Shown in pieces: positions 44,401 through 52,869 of a stretch of DNA of 64,000 nt. The translations under genes were made by a program, and so were the position numbers. The DNA is from DTU052 sp050951725 (GTDB lineage: Bacteria > Bacillota > Syntrophomonadia > Syntrophomonadales > DTU052): contig JBMNJO010000012.1 of the NCBI GenBank assembly GCA_050951725.1, forward strand, positions 549,468-613,467. The letters run 5' to 3'. The notes under the pieces are model-generated. The model did not search any database. It was not told where the DNA came from and was given only the letters and a program-made list of their open reading frames with translations. Position 1 is the stretch's first letter. Each line of letters starts with the position of its first letter.

Positions 44401-45409
44401 CGTTGTACAGAACCTTGGCCTGGTCGGAAACCTGGTAGGCCTGAGCAGTAAAGAAATCTTTGAGTTCGGCCATAGTATCCGGCGGGTATACGTACTTGCC
44501 ATAACCAAACTGTCCGTATTTGAACCGTCGTCGAGTTTCGTCCATGTCTAATGCACTTTGCGGAAATACGGACAGAATCTGTGATTTTGCCCGCTGCGTA
44601 AAACGGTGGGTGATGAATTCAAAACTTACTGGTTCGGAACCCAATACCCTGCGTACCTCTTCAAACATTCGTGAGTATTCACTCCTCCAGTTATCAATTC
44701 TCATTATGGGCGCAACTAAAAAGCCCAGGGGGTATCCTGTTTCACGGACTCGCCGGGCGGCTGCAAGGCGTTTTTCCAGTGAAGGGGTCCCGTGTTCAAA
44801 CTGAGCAATAATGGGGGCAGTATTAATGCTGAATCTGACTTCGGTCTTCCCTTCGTGCTTAGCGGATAGAATGGAATCGAGGTCATCGAATTTGGTTACA
44901 AAGCGGAATCTCCCCAGGTTCTGGGCCCCAAAAAACTCTATGGTGCGGGCCAGAGAACCGGTATAGGGCTCGACCGGGACCGGGTCCGATGTAGCTGCGC
45001 CTTCGAATACCGTCTCCTCGGGTTCTCTGTCCCTTATATGCTGCTGGACCCACTCCAGGATTTCATCGATATTAACATAAATCCTGATATATGGCTTCTT
45101 GCCCATGGTGGTGTTCAGGTAGCAGTACTCACATAATCCGGGGCAACCTGTAACCAGCGGCAGCTGGTAGTGCGCCGAGGGGCGACAGGTCTGAAACTTC
45201 GATGTTTTGCGTACTCCGACCACCAGGGTATGCTTGCCTTCATAGAACGCTTTTTGCGGACCTTTGCCTGGTATCCCGGTAACCCGGTTATGGCTGGTTG
45301 TAAAGTGAATCGGAGTTTTGGAGCCGCGAAAGACATCCAGAAGCTTTTGCCCCAGAGGATAATCCAGGGCCCGGGGCTCGAAATAGACTCTGCGCGGATG
45401 AAACAACAA
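44396..45409 (-). CDS. splB: Spore photoproduct lyase
   Basis: A 337-residue radical SAM enzyme that reverses the spore photoproduct (thymine dimer of UV-damaged spores) during germination. The Fe-S motif is CPGLCEYC near residue 90, with the family string TGCPGLCEYCYLNTTMGKKPYIR. The C-terminal FKYGQFGYGKYVYP is typical of SplB. The start is a TTG (two in tandem, 45409 and 45406) after a strong AAAGGAGGTGATTT site. It supports the view that the host forms spores. Confidence 0.93.
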   Translation of the reverse strand: MLFHPRRVYFEPRALDYPLGQKLLDVFRGSKTPIHFTTSHNRVTGIPGKGPQKAFYEGKHTLVVGVRKTSKFQTCRPSAHYQLPLVTGCPGLCEYCYLNTTMGKKPYIRIYVNIDEILEWVQQHIRDREPEETVFEGAATSDPVPVEPYTGSLARTIEFFGAQNLGRFRFVTKFDDLDSILSAKHEGKTEVRFSINTAPIIAQFEHGTPSLEKRLAAARRVRETGYPLGFLVAPIMRIDNWRSEYSRMFEEVRRVLGSEPVSFEFITHRFTQRAKSQILSVFPQSALDMDETRRRFKYGQFGYGKYVYPPDTMAELKDFFTAQAYQVSDQAKVLYNV

Positions 45410-45557
45410 AAATCACCTCCTTTGTATTGTTGCCCGAAATCATTAAGGATGATTAACGGAGGTTTTTGGCAGACGGTGGAGGGTATTTCATGACCGCAAC
45501 CGGACAAATTATAGACAGTTGTTCTGCAATTACCTCCAATTAATAGGAGAATTGAGC

Positions 45558-46760
45558 ATGACGTGTATTTACTTTGATCATAGTGCCACAACTCCGGTCG
45601 ATCCTACAGTATTGGAAGCCATGTTACCTTATCTGAATAACAGATTTGGCAACCCCTCCAGCAGTTACCGTCTGGGCCAGCAAGCCCGGCAGGCCATGGA
45701 GCATGCGCGTTCACAGGTTGCGGCTCTGATTGGCGCCCGGCCGGAGGAAATCTTTTTTACCAGCGGAGGAACGGAAGCGGATAATATGGCCATCCTGGGA
45801 ACTGCCTACCAGCAGTGGGAGAAAGGCCGGCACATAATAACCACCGCCATTGAACACCGAGCGGTTTTGGAACCGTGTAAGTTCCTGAAATCGCAGGGAT
45901 TTGAGGTGACCTTTCTGCCTGTGGATGAGTCCGGGATAATCGATTTACAGGAGCTGCAGCAGGCCATCCGGCCGGACACCATTCTGATAAGTATCATGCA
46001 TGCGAATAATGAGATAGGAACCATCCAGCCGGTAGAAGAGATAGGGGCCATTGCCAGGGACCGGGGGATAACCTTTCACTGTGACGCGGTACAGACAGCG
46101 GGCCGCATACCTGTGGACGTAGGTGAGATCAAGTGCGACCTGTTAAGTCTCTCGGCGCACAAGTTTTATGGCCCCAAAGGGGTAGGATGCTTGTATCTTA
46201 GAGAAGGTACAAAAATAGTCCCCCTGATAACCGGTGGTGGTCAAGAGAGAGATCTCCGCGGGGGAACTGAGAATCTACCGGGAATAGTTGGGTTGGGCCG
46301 GGCAACGGAATTGGCTCGTCAGGTATCAGGTCAAAGCCGTTGGGAGTTGGTTTTCCTTCGTGACCGGATTATTGAAGGGATATCAGAGCGGATACCGAAC
46401 AGTATTTTAAACGGCCATCGTTTTATACGTCTGCCGGGGCATGTCAGCTTCAGTTTCCCTGTTGTAGATGGAAAGGCCTTATTATCTATGCTGGATGAAA
46501 AGGGTATTGTGGCCTCCAACGGGTCGGCCTGCCACTCGGACTCTCCCGGACCTTCTCATGTTCTTAAGGCCCTGGGATATTCAGATGAGTTAGCCCAATC
46601 CACACTGAGGATCACATTGGGAAGGGAAAACAATGATCATCAAGTCGATTATCTCCTGGCCCTTCTGCCGGATATGATTGAGGTTTTGCGGGACATCTCC
46701 CCTGAATTCCGACCTGAAGCTGAATGTCCTTGTCAGGATCAGCCGTCCAATCAATACTGA
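45558..46760 (+). CDS. Cysteine desulfurase (NifS/IscS family)
   Basis: About 400 residues, PLP enzyme that takes sulfur from cysteine for Fe-S cluster or thio-modification. IYFDHSATTPV starts the protein, the PLP lysine is in SAHKFYGPKG near 203, and the catalytic loop has the cysteine in NGSACHSD near 325. The C-terminus has an extra CPC motif (EAECPCQDQ). No iscU or thiI partner is nearby, so the target is uncertain. TAGGAGAATTGAGC precedes the ATG. Confidence 0.93.
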   Translation: MTCIYFDHSATTPVDPTVLEAMLPYLNNRFGNPSSSYRLGQQARQAMEHARSQVAALIGARPEEIFFTSGGTEADNMAILGTAYQQWEKGRHIITTAIEHRAVLEPCKFLKSQGFEVTFLPVDESGIIDLQELQQAIRPDTILISIMHANNEIGTIQPVEEIGAIARDRGITFHCDAVQTAGRIPVDVGEIKCDLLSLSAHKFYGPKGVGCLYLREGTKIVPLITGGGQERDLRGGTENLPGIVGLGRATELARQVSGQSRWELVFLRDRIIEGISERIPNSILNGHRFIRLPGHVSFSFPVVDGKALLSMLDEKGIVASNGSACHSDSPGPSHVLKALGYSDELAQSTLRITLGRENNDHQVDYLLALLPDMIEVLRDISPEFRPEAECPCQDQPSNQY

Positions 46761-46800
46761 TACCATCAGGATATTCTTCTTGCCTTTATGAAGGGATAAC

Positions 46801-48150
46801 ATGAAAGATCAACTCTCGGCCAAGATCTTGGGCATAGCGTGGCCTGCCGTTTGCGAAATGGCCTTGTATATGTTAATCGGCCTGGCAGATGTGGCCTTTG
46901 TCGGGCGTTTGGGAGCCGTCCACCTGGCTGCTGTATCAATAGGAGCCGAGGTGTTCTTTGGAGTAGTATTAACCCTCACCAGTTTGGGGATTGGCGCTAC
47001 TGTCCTGGCAGCACAATACACCGGTGCCAAGAACCGCGTACAGGTGGACCGCCTGGCCGCTCAAGTGCTGATTCTGGCTTTCGCTTTAGGAATCATCACC
47101 GCTGTACTCGGCTGGGTGTTAAGTCCAGTCATCGTATCTTTTTTTGCAGTAGAAGAGGCCGTGGCAGAAATCGCGGTTAGATACCTCAAAGTAACTTTTG
47201 CTGCTGCTCCCCTGGCTCTGTGTCTGTATATGGGGAACGGGGTATTCAGAGGAAATGGCCATACCCGGATTCCTATGACCATTGCCCTGATTACCAACAT
47301 CTTTAACATCTTTGGCAGTTACACATTGGTATTCGGTAAATTCGGGTTTCCTCAGCTGGGCGGCTTAGGGGCAGGGCTGGCAACCTCTCTTGCTCATATC
47401 CTGGGGTTTTCCCTGATGATGGCAGCATTGATCAGCGGACGATGGGGAGTGCGTCTCAATATTCGGGAGCTGCTAAGACCCAGACGCCAAATGATCACTG
47501 AAATAATCAGAATGGGGGTACCTGCAGGTCTGGAAGAGCTGTTTCGAAATGCCAGCCTGGTTGCATCCAGCCTGATTCTGGTTCATCTGGGCACCCAGGC
47601 CTTTGCTTCTCATCAGATTGCATTGACGGTAGAATCACTATCATATATGCCCGGATACGGCATGGCCATTGCCGCTACCGCAGTAGTTGGACAGTCTTTG
47701 GGAGCCCAAAAGCCCGGGGAGGCTCGTAGAGCGGCCTATAAATCATTTCAATTTGCGGTGTTGATTATGGGAATAGCCGCCCTACTCTTCTTTTTCCTTC
47801 CCGAACTTTTAGCGTCTCTTTTTACCAATGATAAGTCGCTGATGGCAACTGCCGGTGTTTTGATCAAAATAGCGGCTTTCGAACAGGTGGCTATCGCCGC
47901 TGAAATGGTATTTGCCGGTTCGTTGCGTGGCACTGGAGACACCCGGTCACCTATGTTAGTAGCCTTTGCCGGCACCTGGTTTTTCAGGCTCCCTCTGCTA
48001 TGGATCATGGTTAAACATCTTCATCTGCAACTCTACCAGGTGTGGTTCCTATTTGTTGCTGATTGGTGTTTGCGAGCTATTGTACTTTTTGTAATCCTCT
48101 CAAGGGTTAGATGGGCTGAGAGGGTGCCGGTCAGTCATCCGTCAAGGTAA
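46801..48150 (+). CDS. MATE family efflux transporter
   Basis: A 449-residue membrane protein with about 12 hydrophobic segments in two homologous halves. MATE proteins export drugs or cationic metabolites using Na+ or H+ gradients. MALYMLIGLADVAFVGRLG in the first helix and the mid-protein RMGVPAGLEELFRNASL motif are typical. The substrate cannot be read. The 3' end overlaps the convergent ferredoxin gene by 20 bp. Confidence 0.92.
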   Translation: MKDQLSAKILGIAWPAVCEMALYMLIGLADVAFVGRLGAVHLAAVSIGAEVFFGVVLTLTSLGIGATVLAAQYTGAKNRVQVDRLAAQVLILAFALGIITAVLGWVLSPVIVSFFAVEEAVAEIAVRYLKVTFAAAPLALCLYMGNGVFRGNGHTRIPMTIALITNIFNIFGSYTLVFGKFGFPQLGGLGAGLATSLAHILGFSLMMAALISGRWGVRLNIRELLRPRRQMITEIIRMGVPAGLEELFRNASLVASSLILVHLGTQAFASHQIALTVESLSYMPGYGMAIAATAVVGQSLGAQKPGEARRAAYKSFQFAVLIMGIAALLFFFLPELLASLFTNDKSLMATAGVLIKIAAFEQVAIAAEMVFAGSLRGTGDTRSPMLVAFAGTWFFRLPLLWIMVKHLHLQLYQVWFLFVADWCLRAIVLFVILSRVRWAERVPVSHPSR

Positions 48151-48319
48151 TGGCTTCAGCAGGGCAATTGTCTACACAAAGCTCACATTCGATACAGGCT
48201 TCCGGGTGAACAACTTTTGCTTTCTCATCTACCTCAAATACATTGGGCTCCGCGGGGCAAACATCTTCACAATCACCTTCACCGACACAAAGGTCTTCAT
48301 CAACCACTGGGTGAGCCAT
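48131..48319 (-). CDS. Ferredoxin, two-cluster type with one incomplete site
   Basis: A 62-residue small electron carrier. The second motif CIECELCVDNCP is a complete C-x2-C-x2-C-x3-CP [4Fe-4S] site. The first reads CVGEGDCEDVCP, in which the second cysteine of the motif is glutamate. This suggests a [3Fe-4S] or unusual cluster there. AGGAGG precedes the ATG. It is convergent with, and overlaps, the MATE gene end. Confidence 0.9.
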   Translation of the reverse strand: MAHPVVDEDLCVGEGDCEDVCPAEPNVFEVDEKAKVVHPEACIECELCVDNCPAEAITLTDD

Positions 48320-48571
48320 TCTATCATCCTCCTCTATTAACAGTTAATTGTTTAACGTACAGTCCCGGTTGTTATCTTACCCCGGACATGGTAATTTAAT
48401 TAAGAAATTCCGGTTTCATAGATAATCGGTTTCCCTGAAGGGATTTATCATAATGACGGCGGCAGGTTGTGAAGCCGTGGCAGTCCTGCTATGCATACTG
48501 ATGTGGTTATGGTTTGCGGAACCTGCGTGGTGCCGCAGTATTGTCTGCAAACGGAAAAGGAGAATCGAAAA
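48320..48571 (+). other. Intergenic region upstream of the glycosylase gene
   Basis: AT-rich in the left half (ferredoxin promoter region, minus strand). An in-frame ATG at 48491 would add 27 residues to the next protein, but no homology is evident there. A short hairpin TCCCTgAAGGGA occurs near 48432. Nothing else is seen. Confidence 0.35.
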
Positions 48572-49243
48572 TTGTCAGGATTACAGGCTCGTCTGATAGA
48601 GATTTATAACCGGTTACTGGGGCATTTTGGTTCCCGCCACTGGTGGCCGGCCAAAACCGATTTTGAGGTGATTGTGGGAGCGATCCTCACCCAGAATGTG
48701 GCCTGGAGAAACGTGGAGAAGGCCATTTTGAACCTGGAAGCACAGGGTCTGCTGGACCCGCAGCAACTGGTGGATGCTCCTCTCGAACTGGTGGAGGAAG
48801 CGGTCCGGCCAACTCGTTATTACCGGCAGAAAGCCCAGCGTCTGCACGGCTTTTGCGAGTTTCTTATTCGCGAATACCAGGGGGATTTGGGGAAATTGTT
48901 TTCTTTGGAGATCGAAGAATTGCGGGCCGAGCTTTTGGCGTTGAAGGGTATCGGCCAAGAGACTGCCGACTCTATTATTCTGTACGCAGCCCGTAAACCG
49001 ATATTTGTGGTTGATGCGTATACCAGAAGGATCTTTTATCGCTTGGGGCTGCTGCCGGAGGATGCCGCCTATGACGAAATGCAGGATTTATTTATGAGGC
49101 ACCTTCCGCCGGATACCAAACTATACAATGAGTATCATGCTTTGATCGACGGGTTGGGAAACAATCTGTGCGCTAATAAAAAACCGGGGTGTGAAGAATG
49201 TCCCCTGGCTAGAGATCTGTGTTTATCACAAGAACGAGAGTGA
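48572..49243 (+). CDS. Endonuclease III-like HhH-GPD DNA glycosylase, Fe-S type
   Basis: About 223 residues. The helix-hairpin-helix ALKGIGQETADSI is near residue 129 and the catalytic aspartate follows in VVDAYTRRIF. The C-terminal cluster motif CANKKPGCEECPLARDLC has the Nth spacing C-x6-C-x2-C-x5-C. The lysine used by endonuclease III (GRKTA) is replaced by glutamate (GQETA), so a monofunctional base glycosylase, as in the MagIII-like group, is expected. TTG start 9 bp after AAAGGAG. Confidence 0.87.
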   Translation: MSGLQARLIEIYNRLLGHFGSRHWWPAKTDFEVIVGAILTQNVAWRNVEKAILNLEAQGLLDPQQLVDAPLELVEEAVRPTRYYRQKAQRLHGFCEFLIREYQGDLGKLFSLEIEELRAELLALKGIGQETADSIILYAARKPIFVVDAYTRRIFYRLGLLPEDAAYDEMQDLFMRHLPPDTKLYNEYHALIDGLGNNLCANKKPGCEECPLARDLCLSQERE

Positions 49244-49321
49244 GTAACCCGGTTGAGAGATTCAACTGGATAAAGTTTGAGCAACATTAATGGCAGTTGA
49301 GTGCAATGAGGAGTAAAAGCG

Positions 49322-50281
49322 GTGAGCAGACAATGGGGCGACAAGAGATTTAATGCGTTGAACTATCACCTGCGCCAGGAATTCGGTACCAAGGTGTTCA
49401 AGGTTTCGCTGGACGCCGGATTCACCTGTCCTAATCGGGATGGTACCAGGGGAGTTGGTGGGTGCGCCTTCTGCAGCCCGGCGGGTTCCGGTGATTTCGC
49501 CGGGGCCCGGGCTCTTAGTATCAAATCTCAGTTTCACCAGGTGCGAGAGATGATGCATCGCAAGTGGCCGCAGGCCAAATATATCGCCTATTTTCAGGCC
49601 TTCACCAACACCTATGCTCCATCACCGGTACTCCGGGAGCTCTACTATTCGATATTGGAGGAAAACGGTGTAGTGGGGATTTCTATTGCTACCCGGCCCG
49701 ATTGCCTTTCGGAGGACACCCTGGATCTGCTGGCGGAGTTAAATCAGAAGACCTACCTCTGGCTGGAACTGGGCCTACAAACGGTCCACCGCGCAACCGC
49801 TGATGCCATGAATCTGGGGTATGGCTGGGATGAATTTGTAAAAGCTTTGGGAGGTCTCCGTAAGAGAGGCATCCGTGTATGTCCGCATATCATCCTGGGG
49901 CTGCCGGGAGAGGATCGCGGGATGATGATGGAAACCGCCTCGGTCTTGGCCTCACGGGATATACAGGGAATAAAAATTCACCTCCTGCACGTCATGCGGG
50001 GGACTCGACTGGAAACATTGTATAGGCAGGGCGGGTTTGAATTGTTGACCCAGGATGAGTATATCAGACTGGTGGTCGACATACTGGAAATCCTGCCGCC
50101 CGAGATTGTGATACACAGACTGACCGGGGACAGTCCCCGGGAGGCCTTGATTGGCCCGGAATGGAGCCTGAAGAAATGGGAGGTCCTGAACAGCATCGAC
50201 GCCGAGCTCAGGCGCCGCGACACTTGGCAGGGCAAGTTCCACCATGGGACAGGGGGACAGGTTCCCGATCCCACTTTTTAA
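49322..50281 (+). CDS. TIGR01212 family radical SAM protein (YhcC/YtqA-like)
   Basis: A 319-residue radical SAM protein. The cluster motif is CPNRDGTRGVGGCAFC near residues 34-49, a long-spaced C-x12-C-x2-C typical of this family. QTVHRATADAMNLGYGW and HIILGLPGE follow. The reaction is not firmly established. The last residues (HHGTGGQVPDPTF) are encoded by a REP-like palindrome, so the C-terminus is probably acquired. GTG start after GAGGAG. Confidence 0.88.
   Translation: MSRQWGDKRFNALNYHLRQEFGTKVFKVSLDAGFTCPNRDGTRGVGGCAFCSPAGSGDFAGARALSIKSQFHQVREMMHRKWPQAKYIAYFQAFTNTYAPSPVLRELYYSILEENGVVGISIATRPDCLSEDTLDLLAELNQKTYLWLELGLQTVHRATADAMNLGYGWDEFVKALGGLRKRGIRVCPHIILGLPGEDRGMMMETASVLASRDIQGIKIHLLHVMRGTRLETLYRQGGFELLTQDEYIRLVVDILEILPPEIVIHRLTGDSPREALIGPEWSLKKWEVLNSIDAELRRRDTWQGKFHHGTGGQVPDPTF
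50245..50273. repeat. REP-like palindrome at the 3' end of the radical SAM gene
   Basis: TGGGA-CAGGGGGACAGGTTCCCGA-TCCCA forms a stem with an inner GGGgGAC/GTTCCC-type pairing, followed by CTTTTTA. It probably also ends transcription. It resembles the GGGAC/GTCCC palindromes at 38535-38595. Confidence 0.6.
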
Positions 50282-50362
50282 TAGCAACGAAAGACTGCTG
50301 GTGCCAATTGTGAGAACCAAGGACATGATTGTTTCTGCCAGGGATTACAAAAGGAGGAACCA

Positions 50363-51661
50363 TTGGTGCAGATAGAAATCACCGGTATAAACCATCGCGG
50401 GGAAGGGGTAGGCCGCCATGAGGGTAAAGTCTATTTCGTGCCGTTTACTGTTCCCGGTGACGTGGTGGAGGTTGAGCCGGGAAAACAGGCCAAGCGTTAC
50501 GGCTTTGCGCGGTTAAAAGAGGTTATCAGACCTTCAGTAGACCGGGTTACCCCACGCTGTGAACAGATGGAACGCTGTGGCGGGAGCAACCTGCATAACA
50601 TAGATTATCAAGCGCAGCTGGAGTTAAAGAGAAGACTGGTGGCTGACGCCCTGGAGCGAATCGGGAACCTGGGAAGGGTCGAGGTGTTACCCACCATAGG
50701 CATGGAGAACCCCTACCACTACCGTAGCAAAGCAGTATTTCACGTGCAGACAGATCCTTTGGCAATCGGCTTTTTCCAGACCGGGTCACATACCGTAGTT
50801 CCAATTAGGGATTGCCTGCTGGTACCCCCAGGGTGGGGGGACATACTCAATTTTTTGGAGCACTCATTAAGACACATCGGTTCATCAGTCCAAGACCTCA
50901 GCCAGATTATGTTGCGCGAGTCTCATAACCATCGGGAAATCATGCTGATCCTATACGGAAGGAATAAGCTCCTCCGCGGTCAGGTGTGGGAGAGGCTGGC
51001 ACAGGATATCAGACAGCATTTTGAACGGGTTTCCACCGTGACCAGTACCGCCGGACACGATGAGGTCGTGATTTTGTCCGGTCGCGGGTTCCTGAACGAA
51101 CGGCTGGCGGGCTTGGAATTCGCCATCTCACCTATGGCATTCTTTCAGGTGAACACCGTGATGGCAGAGGTCTTGGTGCAAAAAGTCCTGCAATACGGTC
51201 AACCTGCTGATGGTGAGTTGGTGATCGACGCCTACTGCGGCATAGGCACCTTGTCGCTGCCCTTGGCCTGTCATGCCGATAAGGTAATTGGAATTGAGCA
51301 AAACCCCGCGGCTGTAAGTGATGCCCGGCACAATGCGGAAATAAATAATATAGGTAATGCGGAATTCATCAGCGGCGACTTTGAAAAAGTCCTCGCCCGA
51401 ATAGCCCCATCGATTGGAGTCGCCGACCTATTGGTAGTGGACCCGCCCCGCAGAGGACTTACCCCCAAAATCCTACAGTCGATAGCGGATGTAAAACCTC
51501 GCCGGATGGTCTATGTATCTTGTAATCCCGGAACCCTGGCCCGAGATTTGTCCAGCCTGACCAGTCAGGGCTACGAGGTTAAAGAGGTACAGCCGGTTGA
51601 TATGTTTCCGCATACGGCGCATGTTGAGACGGTTGTATTGATGTCAAGGGCAAAAGATTAA
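50363..51661 (+). CDS. rlmD: 23S rRNA (uracil-C5)-methyltransferase RlmD/RumA family
   Basis: A 432-residue SAM-dependent RNA methyltransferase. An N-terminal TRAM domain (INHRGEGVGRHEGKVYFVPF) leads to the Fe-S region, then the Rossmann domain (DAYCGIGTLSLPL near 291) and the catalytic VSCNPGTLARDL near 388. The cluster motif, usually C-x5-C-G-G-C, reads C66-x5-C72-GG-S75, so one ligand is serine. Starts at TTG 50363 or GTG 50366 after AAGGAGG. The RlmD/RlmCD specificity cannot be told by eye. Confidence 0.88.
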   Translation: MVQIEITGINHRGEGVGRHEGKVYFVPFTVPGDVVEVEPGKQAKRYGFARLKEVIRPSVDRVTPRCEQMERCGGSNLHNIDYQAQLELKRRLVADALERIGNLGRVEVLPTIGMENPYHYRSKAVFHVQTDPLAIGFFQTGSHTVVPIRDCLLVPPGWGDILNFLEHSLRHIGSSVQDLSQIMLRESHNHREIMLILYGRNKLLRGQVWERLAQDIRQHFERVSTVTSTAGHDEVVILSGRGFLNERLAGLEFAISPMAFFQVNTVMAEVLVQKVLQYGQPADGELVIDAYCGIGTLSLPLACHADKVIGIEQNPAAVSDARHNAEINNIGNAEFISGDFEKVLARIAPSIGVADLLVVDPPRRGLTPKILQSIADVKPRRMVYVSCNPGTLARDLSSLTSQGYEVKEVQPVDMFPHTAHVETVVLMSRAKD

Positions 51662-51669
51662 GAGAGCTG

Positions 51670-51694
51670 AAAACCCTTATATATCAAGGGTTTT
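51670..51694 (+). terminator. Terminator after rlmD
   Basis: Perfect 9-bp stem AAAACCCTT/AAGGGTTTT with a 7-nt AT-rich loop; the stem's own TTTT gives the U-run. Confidence 0.75.
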
Positions 51695-51782
51695 AGCAGA
51701 TATGGGTATGAAACCCACCAGGCGAAAACATGAAAATATCGCTTCGCGGAAACAAGTCCATAAAGGCACTTTTTGATAGTCA

Positions 51783-51900
51783 AGTGGTCAGGTTAGATGT
51801 CATAGCCCCGCGAGTGGTCGGGTTAGATGTCAGCGTCTGCGAGTGGTCAGGTTAGATGTTTTTTCGGCCTTTGTCGAGGTTGTGTGGTCAGGTTGGATGT
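51783..51900 (+). repeat. Four spaced copies of an 18-nt direct repeat
   Basis: AGTGGTCAGGTTAGATGT at 51783-51800, 51813-51830 (one change), 51842-51859, and a diverged copy 51883-51900 (TGTGGTCAGGTTGGATGT). Start-to-start distances are 30, 29 and 41 bp. Arrays like this are often transposase-binding sites at the end of an IS or transposon; they also mark the border between the core genome and the accessory region. Confidence 0.8.
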
Positions 51901-51939
51901 AATAGAGAATTTAATATGATTCAAGGAGGAAAATGCAAC

Positions 51940-52869
51940 ATGAAAAATCGGGGTATTAGTGAAAAATTTATATCAGATTTAAAAGCAGGCACGCTATATC
52001 CGGTCTTGGAGGCTGTTTTGCACGATGATACTCTTTGCCTTGAAATCCGAGATAATTACATCAACATTTATTACCGTGGTGGTAACATGATTCGTATATT
52101 GGAAAGGCCATCCGGGTATGCAGCCGCATTTGATATAAAATATTGTGACCATAAAACAACCAGTGAAAAATTTAAGCAGCAGATATTGAGCGCTAAGACT
52201 GTGCTTGAGTATACTAATCTCATTCCATTTTTGAAAGCGGAAATGGATTTATATTTTTATGAACATCCCAAAATAGAGCGCGAGATCCAGCAACATATTT
52301 TACGGGAGAATAACCGCACGTCCATTGCTAAAGATACCGATTATTTCATTGCCGATATTGAGTATGCTAATGCACAAAATGGGAGCCGGTTTGATATGCT
52401 GGCTGTAAAATGGCCTTCCAACTCACCTGCCCGTAAAATCAGTAAAGGACTGGGATTGTCGATTATCGAAGTGAAATACGGAGATAATGCATTAATGGGC
52501 ACGGCAGGTCTTGAAAAGCATTTTTCGGATATCACTTCTTTTTTGACCATGTATCCTGTGACTTACATCTGTGCTGAGGCACAGAGAATGCTGAATCAGA
52601 AAATCGAACTGGGTCTGATACAGGGACTAAAAGAGGGTACTAAAATCACCATCGGCCCAGAAAAAAAGCCGGAGTTTATTTTATTGATCGCAAATCACAA
52701 GCCTGCAAGCACAATTTTGAAGCGTGAATTAACAAACATCATCAAAACGGATACATATAAATGGCTCATCGAAAGGATGGATATCCGTATTGCTTCTTCT
52801 AGCTTGATGGGATACGGACTGTACGAGAAGGCTATGTCTTCCCTAGAGGATTTCATCAATGAAAATTGA
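51940..52869 (+). CDS. PD-(D/E)XK nuclease-like protein, partner of a beta-CASP nuclease
   Basis: About 309 residues, no named family recognised. A PD-(D/E)XK-like core can be traced: a helix with E116 in IEREIQQHIL, then D152 in SRFDMLAVKW, then E177-x-K179 in SIIEVKYGDN, followed by a helix containing EKHFSDITSF. The last third has LLIANHKP and a basic helical end. The frame is open further upstream, but ATG 51940 is 10 bp after AGGAGG. The stop overlaps the next start by 11 bp, so the two proteins are probably made together. AT-rich relative to the core. Confidence 0.6.
   Translation: MKNRGISEKFISDLKAGTLYPVLEAVLHDDTLCLEIRDNYINIYYRGGNMIRILERPSGYAAAFDIKYCDHKTTSEKFKQQILSAKTVLEYTNLIPFLKAEMDLYFYEHPKIEREIQQHILRENNRTSIAKDTDYFIADIEYANAQNGSRFDMLAVKWPSNSPARKISKGLGLSIIEVKYGDNALMGTAGLEKHFSDITSFLTMYPVTYICAEAQRMLNQKIELGLIQGLKEGTKITIGPEKKPEFILLIANHKPASTILKRELTNIIKTDTYKWLIERMDIRIASSSLMGYGLYEKAMSSLEDFINEN

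Noticed and set aside
50120..50142. GGGGACAGTCCCC palindrome inside the TIGR01212 gene as another REP copy
   Set aside because: It encodes the family-conserved TGDSPRE segment, so the coding sequence explains it; probably chance.
51783..51900. Possible short CRISPR array
   Set aside because: Repeats are 18 nt with 11-24 nt gaps of unequal length, the repeat lacks a CRISPR-like palindrome, and no cas gene is nearby.
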